NCBI GenBank assembly: GCA_937881145.1
Contig: CALGFL010000058.1
Coordinates: 1-11,646 of the forward strand
Length of the DNA stretch: 11,646 nt
Source: an uncultured Bordetella sp.
Lineage (GTDB): Bacteria; Pseudomonadota; Gammaproteobacteria; Burkholderiales; Burkholderiaceae_B
Reading direction: 5' to 3'
The stretch's first letter is position 1, and each line of letters begins with the position of its first letter. Below, one piece after another: positions 7,457 to 11,646 of the stretch. Under the pieces are notes generated by a model. That model was not told the DNA's origin, made no database searches, and saw only the letters and a list, made by a program, of their open reading frames with translations. The position numbers and the translations under genes are program-made.

Positions 7457-8850
7457 CAGGCTTCGACAGCCTCGGCCTGCCGCGCCTTTCCCGCCGCCTG
7501 TTCCTGCGCAGCCAGCACGGTCGTCTCGTCCTGCGACTCGAACACCGCGATCGACTCGACATGGCCGGTATGCGGAAACATGTTGATCACGCCCGCCATC
7601 TGCAGCGCGTAACCGCCTTCGTGCACCATGATCGCCGCGTCGCGCGCCAGCGTGGCCGGGTTGCACGACACGTAGACGATGCGCCGGGGCCTTTCGGCGG
7701 GCGACAGCAGCGACAGCGCTTGCGCCACGGCCTGCGCGCCTTCGCGCGGCGGGTCGATGAGCATGCGGTCGAAGTGGCCCAGTCCGCGCAGCCAGTCCAC
7801 GTTGACCTCGAACAGGTTGAGCGTGGAAAAACTCGTGCTGCCCGCCAGGCCGTGAAGCTGCGCGGCTTGCAGGGCGCGGTCGGTCAAGGCCTTGCTGCCT
7901 TCGACGCCCACCGCCTCGCGCACCTTGGTGGCCAGCGGCAAGGTGAAATTGCCCAGGCCGCAGAAGAGGTCCGCCACGCGGTCGGTGGGCTGGGGGTCCA
8001 GCAGCGTCAATGCACGCGAGATCAGCGCGCGGTTGATGGCGTGGTTGACCTGCGTGAAATCCGTCGGCCGGTAAGGCATGCGCAGGCCGAATTCCGGCAG
8101 CGCATAGGCCAGCGTATCGGCGTGGGCGGGGTCGAGCGGATGCACGGTGTCCGGGCCCTTGGGCTGCAGCCACCACTGCACGTCGCGTTCGGCGGCGAAG
8201 GCGCGCAGCACGGCCAGATCGTTGTCGGTGAGCGGCTCGAGATGGCGCAGCACCAGCACGGTGACGCCGTCGCCCAGCGCCACTTCGATCTGCGGCATGC
8301 GGGCCGGCGCGGACATGGACGCGATCATCGCGCGCAGCGGCATCAGCATGTCGCTCACGTGCCTGGGCAGCACGTGGCACTCGCGCATGTCGGCCACGTA
8401 GCTGCTCTTTCTTTCGTGAAAACCCACCAGCACGCCGCCCTTCTTGGGCACAAAGCGCACCGACAAACGGGCGCGATAGCGGTAGCCCCAGGAAGGGCCT
8501 TGCAGCGGCGGCAGCATGCGCCCCGGCCTGAGCTTGCCGATATGGGCGAAGGTGTCTTCCAGGGCGCGCTGCTTGATGGCCACCTGGGCCGTGGGCTCCA
8601 GATGCTGCATGGCACAGCCGCCGCACACGCCGAAATGCGGGCAGCGCGGCGCGACGCGCTGTGACGAAGACAACAGCACCTCATCGACGCGCGCGATCTC
8701 GTACGACGGCTTGCGCCGCACCGACGAGGCCAGCACCTGCTCGCCGGGCAAGGCGCCTTCCACGAAAACGACCTTGCCTTCGCGGCGGGCGATTCCCCTG
8801 GCTTCTAGGTCCAGGGATTCGATATTCAGAACTTCAGGCATCTCGGCCAT
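7456..8850 (-). CDS. rlmD: 23S rRNA (uracil-1939-C5)-methyltransferase, RumA family
   Basis: This cytoplasmic SAM-dependent enzyme makes m5U in 23S rRNA. With the ATG at 8850 it has 464 residues. The N-terminal TRAM-like region covers about 1-60. Four cysteines for a [4Fe-4S] cluster follow: Cys70, Cys76, Cys79 ([10 protein letters not shown]) and Cys158 (MRECHVLP). SAM-binding motif I is [16 protein letters not shown] (292-307), then LIDPPREGA (364-372) and the catalytic loop [10 protein letters not shown] with nucleophile Cys396, ending with [12 protein letters not shown]. Complete conservation of the cluster and nucleophile suggests activity. A second ATG at 8841 is an equally possible start: neither has a strong ribosome binding site, although GGA nine bases upstream favours the inner one slightly. 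The last 25 residues are a low-complexity Ala/Glu-rich tail. It is followed directly by the 2H phosphoesterase gene. Confidence 0.95.
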   Translation of the reverse strand: MAEMPEVLNIESLDLEARGIARREGKVVFVEGALPGEQVLASSVRRKPSYEIARVDEVLLSSSQRVAPRCPHFGVCGGCAMQHLEPTAQVAIKQRALEDTFAHIGKLRPGRMLPPLQGPSWGYRYRARLSVRFVPKKGGVLVGFHERKSSYVADMRECHVLPRHVSDMLMPLRAMIASMSAPARMPQIEVALGDGVTVLVLRHLEPLTDNDLAVLRAFAAERDVQWWLQPKGPDTVHPLDPAHADTLAYALPEFGLRMPYRPTDFTQVNHAINRALISRALTLLDPQPTDRVADLFCGLGNFTLPLATKVREAVGVEGSKALTDRALQAAQLHGLAGSTSFSTLNLFEVNVDWLRGLGHFDRMLIDPPREGAQAVAQALSLLSPAERPRRIVYVSCNPATLARDAAIMVHEGGYALQMAGVINMFPHTGHVESIAVFESQDETTVLAAQEQAAGKARQAEAVEA

Positions 8851-8868
8851 CCAGATAGACAACCGGGT

Positions 8869-8874
8869 ATTGTA
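8869..8874 (-). promoter_or_regulatory. Possible -10 of an rlmD promoter
   Basis: TACAAT on the minus strand, 18 bases before the ATG at 8850, matches the sigma-70 -10 consensus at five of six positions. The position for a -35 falls inside the terminator stem (GACCCC at 8892-8897) and matches poorly. Transcription would start near 8862. It overlaps the U-tract of the preceding terminator. Confidence 0.35.
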
Positions 8875-8876
8875 AA

Positions 8877-8923
8877 AGAGCCTGGCCCCCGGGGGTCTTT
8901 CGGACCCACGCAGGCCAGGCTCT
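8877..8923 (-). terminator. Rho-independent terminator of the Spy-like gene
   Basis: Eleven-base arms AGAGCCTGGCC (8877-8887) and GGCCAGGCTCT (8913-8923) are perfect reverse complements. A smaller GGGTC/GACCC hairpin with a TTTCG loop lies within the loop. Read on the minus strand the stem is followed by TTTTACA, a short U-tract, 25 bases after the Spy-like gene's stop. There is no T-run in the other direction, so it serves the minus strand and separates that gene from rlmD. Confidence 0.85.
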
Positions 8924-8948
8924 ACAGCCGAAAGTACAGGCGGCGCAG

Positions 8949-9584
8949 TCAGTTGGAGGAAGAGCCCCCCGTGGTGCCCGGGGCGGCGTCGGGCGCCGCG
9001 GCCGGCTGGCCGGCGTGACCCATATGGCCCATGCCGCCCTTGTGCTCCTGATGCCGCTCGCGCATGGACTGCATCTTGGCTTCGCGCGCCTTGACGAAGC
9101 CCACCACCTGGGTGCGCTGCGCATCGCTCAGGCCATCCCACACGGCCAGCCACTTGTCCCGCACCTGGCCGGCCTGCGTCTGGAACTGCTGCTGGCTGGC
9201 CTCCTGCGTGCTCTCCAGGGCACGGGGATCGAGCTTGCCCGCGGCCACTTGTTCGTCGAGCAGCACGTGCTGCCGGGTCATCGCGTCGCGGCGCGCCTCG
9301 AACAGCGCGCGCTGGGCGTCCCGCGCCTGCTTGAACTGCGCCTGCTGGGGTGCGCTGAGATTGAGCTCCTGCACCTGATGCTTGCCGATCGGTCCCAGGC
9401 CGGGAATCATCATCGCGTCGCGCCACATCTTGTGCATGTCATGCCTGGAACCATGGTGCCAAGCATGCGCAGCCGGGGCGGTCGGCGCATCCGCAGGGGC
9501 GGACTGGGCAAAAGCGGAAGTCGTGCCCGCGCCGGCGGCCAGAGCCAGGGCAGCGACGCAGACGCGAAGGGGGAAACGGGTCAT
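8949..9584 (-). CDS. Secreted His/Met-rich Spy/CpxP-like periplasmic protein
   Basis: The protein has 211 residues. A signal peptide is clear: MTRFPLRV, then an alanine/leucine-rich core, with likely cleavage after AFA (residues 24-26). The mature protein starts with a His/Met-rich stretch ([15 protein letters not shown], 40-54). A helical, Gln-rich middle follows (about 70-170) with two LTxxQ-like turns, [11 protein letters not shown] (74-84) and LSDAQRTQV (152-160). It ends with a second His/Met patch ([17 protein letters not shown], 174-190) and a Gly/Ser tail. Spy/CpxP relatives are periplasmic chaperones or stress sensors, and metal-sensing cousins such as CnrX share the fold. Metal binding here is inferred from composition only. 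The ATG at 9584 is chosen for AGGAG (9591-9595) six bases upstream and for the position of the signal peptide. It appears to be a single-gene transcript ending at the terminator at 8877-8923. Confidence 0.8.
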   Translation of the reverse strand: MTRFPLRVCVAALALAAGAGTTSAFAQSAPADAPTAPAAHAWHHGSRHDMHKMWRDAMMIPGLGPIGKHQVQELNLSAPQQAQFKQARDAQRALFEARRDAMTRQHVLLDEQVAAGKLDPRALESTQEASQQQFQTQAGQVRDKWLAVWDGLSDAQRTQVVGFVKAREAKMQSMRERHQEHKGGMGHMGHAGQPAAAPDAAPGTTGGSSSN

Positions 9585-9590
9585 GAGGAT

Positions 9591-9595
9591 CTCCT
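9591..9595 (-). promoter_or_regulatory. Ribosome binding site of the Spy-like gene
   Basis: AGGAG on the minus strand, six bases before the ATG at 9584. It favours this start over one nine codons upstream. Confidence 0.8.
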
Positions 9596-9625
9596 CGAGG
9601 GGTTGAAACACGCCCCCATTGTGCG

Positions 9626-9668
9626 AACCGCGCCGTTACGCGTGGATTTCACGCGCGACCGCGCGGTT
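9626..9668. repeat. Symmetric nested palindrome upstream of the Spy-like gene
   Basis: Outer arms AACCGCGC (9626-9633) and GCGCGGTT (9661-9668) and inner arms CGCGTG (9639-9644) and CACGCG (9650-9655) are perfect reverse complements. Five-base spacers on each side and a five-base centre make the whole 43 bp exactly symmetrical about 9647. It lies in the 148-bp gap between the exonuclease stop and the Spy-like start, 42 bp before the latter. No U-run follows. It could be an operator for a dimeric or tetrameric regulator, or an RNA hairpin at the end of the nlpD operon. Confidence 0.65.
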
Positions 9669-9700
9669 TCAGTCGATTGCCAGGAAGATTGCGCGGGCAA

Positions 9701-9714
9701 GCCGCAAACGCGGC
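9701..9714 (-). terminator. Small hairpin after the exonuclease gene
   Basis: GCCGC (9701-9705) pairs with GCGGC (9710-9714) around a four-base loop, 18 bases after the exonuclease stop at 9733. On the minus strand it is followed by TTGCCC rather than a U-run, so termination here is only possible. Confidence 0.25.
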
Positions 9715-9732
9715 GCCCTGCTCCGGACACGA

Positions 9733-10512
9733 TCAGGCGGCGTCCCAGGCCGCCATGTATTCCTTCCAGTGCGTGGCATCGCTGGCGGCCAGCGTGTCGC
9801 GCACCAGGTCGATTTCGGCCTGATAAGCCGTGGCGTCGAGCTCGCCGCGCAGGAAGCGAAAGCGGCAATACACCAGCCAGGTGTTGACCACGTCGGTTTC
9901 GCAATAGGCGCGCACTGCATCGGCCTGCCCGTTGTTCCAGGCCTCCCAGACCTTGCTGCCGTCCATGCCGAGCTTGCCCGGAAAGCCGCAGAGCTTGGCC
10001 AGGTCGTCCAGCGGCGCGTTGGCGCGGCCGTTGTACTTGGCCAGCACGTCCATCAGGTCGATGTGGCGGTTGTGATAGCGGCTGATGTAGTTGTTGTACT
10101 TGAAGTCGCGATCGTCTTCGCCCGTATCCCAGTAACGCGGCGCCGGCACGCCGTGGATCAGGCTGCGGTAATGCAGTACCGGCAGGTCGAAGCCGGAACC
10201 GTTCCAGCTCACCAGTCGCGGGGTATAGCGCTCGATGGTCTTGAAGAAACCGGCCAGCAGAACGGGCTCGGGATCGTCGGGATTGCCCAGCGTCTTGACG
10301 CGAAAGCCCTGGTCGTCGCGAAAGACGCAGCCCACCACCGCCACGCGCTGCAGGTGCAAGGGCAGGAAATCGCTGCCGGTTGCCTCGCGCCGCGCGGCGA
10401 AGGCGCGCTCGGCCACGTCCAGGTCGGACACCTCGGGCCCCCAGCCGTTCAGGCGCCGCAGGCCGGCGACGTCGGGCAAGGTCTCGAGGTCGAAGACCAG
10501 GGTGGGCGTCAT
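9733..10512 (-). CDS. Predicted 3'-5' exonuclease related to the PolB proofreading domain (DEDDy type)
   Basis: This stand-alone exonuclease of 259 residues probably acts on DNA or RNA 3' ends in the cytoplasm. The DEDD residues are visible: FDLETLP with Asp8 and Glu10 (Exo I), NGSGFDLPVL with Asp109 (Exo II), and YCETDVVNTW with Tyr203 and Asp207 (Exo III, Y-x3-D), which makes it DEDDy. There is no polymerase domain. It fits the family described as predicted 3'-5' exonucleases related to the exonuclease domain of PolB; the biological substrate is not known to me. The ATG at 10512 follows the nlpD stop by nine bases and has no clear ribosome binding site, so translation is probably coupled to nlpD. 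All motif residues are present, so it is likely active. Involvement in repair is a guess. Confidence 0.88.
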   Translation of the reverse strand: MTPTLVFDLETLPDVAGLRRLNGWGPEVSDLDVAERAFAARREATGSDFLPLHLQRVAVVGCVFRDDQGFRVKTLGNPDDPEPVLLAGFFKTIERYTPRLVSWNGSGFDLPVLHYRSLIHGVPAPRYWDTGEDDRDFKYNNYISRYHNRHIDLMDVLAKYNGRANAPLDDLAKLCGFPGKLGMDGSKVWEAWNNGQADAVRAYCETDVVNTWLVYCRFRFLRGELDATAYQAEIDLVRDTLAASDATHWKEYMAAWDAA

Positions 10513-10521
10513 GTCGGCCGT

Positions 10522-11460
10522 TTACCGCGCGGGTAGATACTGCAAGGGATCGACCGGATCGCCCTGCTTGCGGATTTCGAAGTGCAGCATGGGCGTGGCG
10601 GCGTCGGTTTCGCCCAGCGTGGCGATCTTGGCGCCGCGCTTGACGTTGGGGCAGCCCTTGTCCTGCCCGACCTGATTGCACTTGACCAGCAGAGTCTGGT
10701 TGTGCGCATAAGCCGTCATGAAGCCGTTGGAATGCTCGATGATGACCAGATTGCCCAGGCCGGGAATGCCGTTGCCGGCGTATTTGACCTTGCCGTCGGC
10801 GGCGGCATAGACCGGATCGCCGGCGTTGCCGGAGATGTCGATGCCGCGGTTCTTGGGCGGATTGAATTTCTGCACTACCGAACCTTGCGCCGGCCAGCCC
10901 CAGGCAATGAGATTGGCGTCGCTCGCGCGCGCCGGCGCCGACGACGAGGCCGGCGGCACGGCGGGCACCGCCGCCTGGTTATTGGCCGGTGACTGCGGCG
11001 GCTGGCCGGGCGGTTGGCCGCCGGCCGGCGGCTGCTGGTCGAGCGGCACGGGCTCGAGCGGTTTGCTCGAAGCGGCCGGCGCTACCGGTGCGGCCCCCAT
11101 CGGCCCCGCGGGCGCGGCCGCACCGCCGCCGGGCAGGGTCAACACCTGGCCGACGGTCAGATGATTGGGGTTGGAGATGCCGTTGGCGCGCTCGAGGCTG
11201 GCGACGTCGACGTTATTGCGCCGGGCGATGCCGTAAAGGCTGTCGCCCGGCTTGACGACGTAAGTGCCGCCCGGGGCCGTGCCGCCGGAAGAGGATTGAT
11301 CCAGGCTGACGATGGGCGCAGGCTGGTTGGATGTGGACGAACAACCACCCAGAACCAGCACGGCCGCCAGGGTGGCGGCCAGTGGGAGGCTTCGGCGGGT
11401 AAAGCGCGCGCACGCGCCAGGCGGTGTTGCGTCATTCGGTGCAAACTGCCCGTCGAGCAT
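10522..11460 (-). CDS. nlpD: NlpD-like outer-membrane lipoprotein, LysM plus degenerate LytM (M23) domain
   Basis: The protein has 312 residues. Its N-terminus has Arg-rich FTRRS, a hydrophobic stretch and the lipobox LGGC (37-40, lipidated Cys40). LysM lies at about 66-110 (TYVVKPGDSLYGIA) and binds peptidoglycan. A Pro/Ala/Gln-rich linker follows (111-180), then the LytM domain (about 187-309). The M23 zinc site is broken: the first HxGxD motif reads NRGID (Asn204, Asp208) and the HxH motif reads MLH (Met291, His293). This matches NlpD, which activates the septal amidase AmiC rather than cutting cell wall itself. The ATG at 11460 has AGGAG (11467-11471) six bases upstream and gives a normal lipoprotein signal; an upstream TTG at 11481 overlaps the pcm stop and is rejected. 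Two extra cysteines (261, 270) sit in an insert of the LytM domain. The pcm-nlpD order is the usual one. Confidence 0.95.
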   Translation of the reverse strand: MLDGQFAPNDATPPGACARFTRRSLPLAATLAAVLVLGGCSSTSNQPAPIVSLDQSSSGGTAPGGTYVVKPGDSLYGIARRNNVDVASLERANGISNPNHLTVGQVLTLPGGGAAAPAGPMGAAPVAPAASSKPLEPVPLDQQPPAGGQPPGQPPQSPANNQAAVPAVPPASSSAPARASDANLIAWGWPAQGSVVQKFNPPKNRGIDISGNAGDPVYAAADGKVKYAGNGIPGLGNLVIIEHSNGFMTAYAHNQTLLVKCNQVGQDKGCPNVKRGAKIATLGETDAATPMLHFEIRKQGDPVDPLQYLPAR

Positions 11461-11466
11461 ACGATT

Positions 11467-11471
11467 CTCCT
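11467..11471 (-). promoter_or_regulatory. Ribosome binding site of nlpD
   Basis: AGGAG on the minus strand, six bases before the ATG at 11460. It decides between this start and the upstream TTG at 11481. Confidence 0.85.
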
Positions 11472-11477
11472 GTTTGC

Positions 11478-11646
11478 TCAAGATTGTATTCCAGCCCTTA
11501 AAGGCACAAAGCGCACCGCATCGAGTTCGCGTCGGCTCCAGTTGGCGGGCCCGGTGCGTTCCATCAGCACCAGTTTTTGCTCTGCGCCGCCTTCGGGGGC
11601 GATCAGTCGACCGCCCAAGGACAATTGTTCCAGCAATGCGTGGGGG
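11478..11646 (-). CDS. pcm: Protein-L-isoaspartate O-methyltransferase, C-terminal end only
   Basis: The last 55 residues of a gene entering from the right edge are seen, starting PHALLEQLSLGGRLIAPEGG and ending ELDAVRFVPLRAGIQS before TGA (11478-11480). The pattern L-x2-G-G-x-L-x3-x-G followed by V-R-F-V-P-L matches the end of Pcm (PIMT), which uses SAM to methylate isoaspartyl residues and so repairs aged proteins. The SAM-binding motifs lie outside the window. The stop is 17 bases before the nlpD ATG, so the two are probably cotranscribed, in the pcm-nlpD order common in proteobacteria. The short fragment limits certainty, but the ending and the neighbour agree. Confidence 0.88.
   Translation of the reverse strand, partial: PHALLEQLSLGGRLIAPEGGAEQKLVLMERTGPANWSRRELDAVRFVPLRAGIQS

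Noticed and set aside
7457..8626. A long upstream extension of the 2H phosphoesterase frame, giving 572 codons
   Set aside because: The extra part overlaps rlmD in another frame and reads as Arg/Ala/Gly-rich shadow. The HxT protein starts naturally at the ATG at 7456.
8851..9426. An upstream extension of the rlmD frame to 9426
   Set aside because: It runs through the terminator and overlaps the Spy-like gene. The TRAM/RumA homology begins just after 8850.
11461..11481. A TTG start for NlpD seven codons upstream
   Set aside because: It overlaps the pcm stop and would translate the ribosome binding site. The ATG at 11460 gives a standard lipoprotein signal.
1..11646. CRISPR arrays, tRNA or rRNA genes, insertion sequences, toxin-antitoxin pairs and phage genes
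   Set aside because: I looked on both strands and found no regularly spaced repeats, tRNA-like cloverleaf sequences, transposase motifs or small paired genes.

Overview
The window is high-GC DNA with protein sequences typical of a betaproteobacterium, most like the Alcaligenaceae (Bordetella/Achromobacter type). That placement is an inference from remembered protein similarity and gene neighbourhood; there is no rRNA to confirm it. Almost everything is chromosomal core or common accessory metabolism. There is no CRISPR array, tRNA, rRNA, transposase or phage gene.

Layout from left to right. (1) Bases 1-3595, minus strand: purL, the large FGAM synthase of purine synthesis, cut by the left edge just after its glutaminase cysteine. 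(2) Bases 3685-6758: a complete copper-efflux module. It has a 65-residue copper chaperone (minus), a divergent Cu+ P1B-ATPase copA (plus) and a CueR regulator directly after copA. The 127 bp between chaperone and ATPase hold two outward-facing promoters with 19-bp spacers. Each is built on a near-identical CueR-type dyad, and the two dyads lie 41 bp apart. (3) Bases 6759-6907: non-coding, with a long imperfect palindrome between convergent genes. (4) Bases 6908-8850, minus strand: a 2H phosphoesterase (2'-5' RNA ligase-like) overlapping by one base the end of rlmD, the 23S rRNA m5U methyltransferase. (5) Bases 8877-8923: a strong terminator. (6) Bases 8949-9584, minus: a secreted His/Met-rich Spy/CpxP-like protein. 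(7) Bases 9733-11646, minus: a PolB-type 3'-5' exonuclease, the amidase-activator lipoprotein nlpD and the 3' end of pcm, probably one operon.

The copper module reads as a self-contained circuit. CueR senses Cu+ and would distort both long-spacer promoters, raising the chaperone on one side and copA-cueR on the other. The chaperone would hand Cu+ to CopA for export. The Spy-like protein is separate, but its His/Met-rich ends suggest envelope or metal stress. The pcm-nlpD order is the usual proteobacterial one, but an exonuclease gene sits where rpoS often lies.

I found no clear candidate for an entirely new system. The best leads are the twin CueR promoter architecture, two unexplained intergenic palindromes (about 6801-6896 and 9626-9668) and the metal-ligand-rich Spy-like protein.
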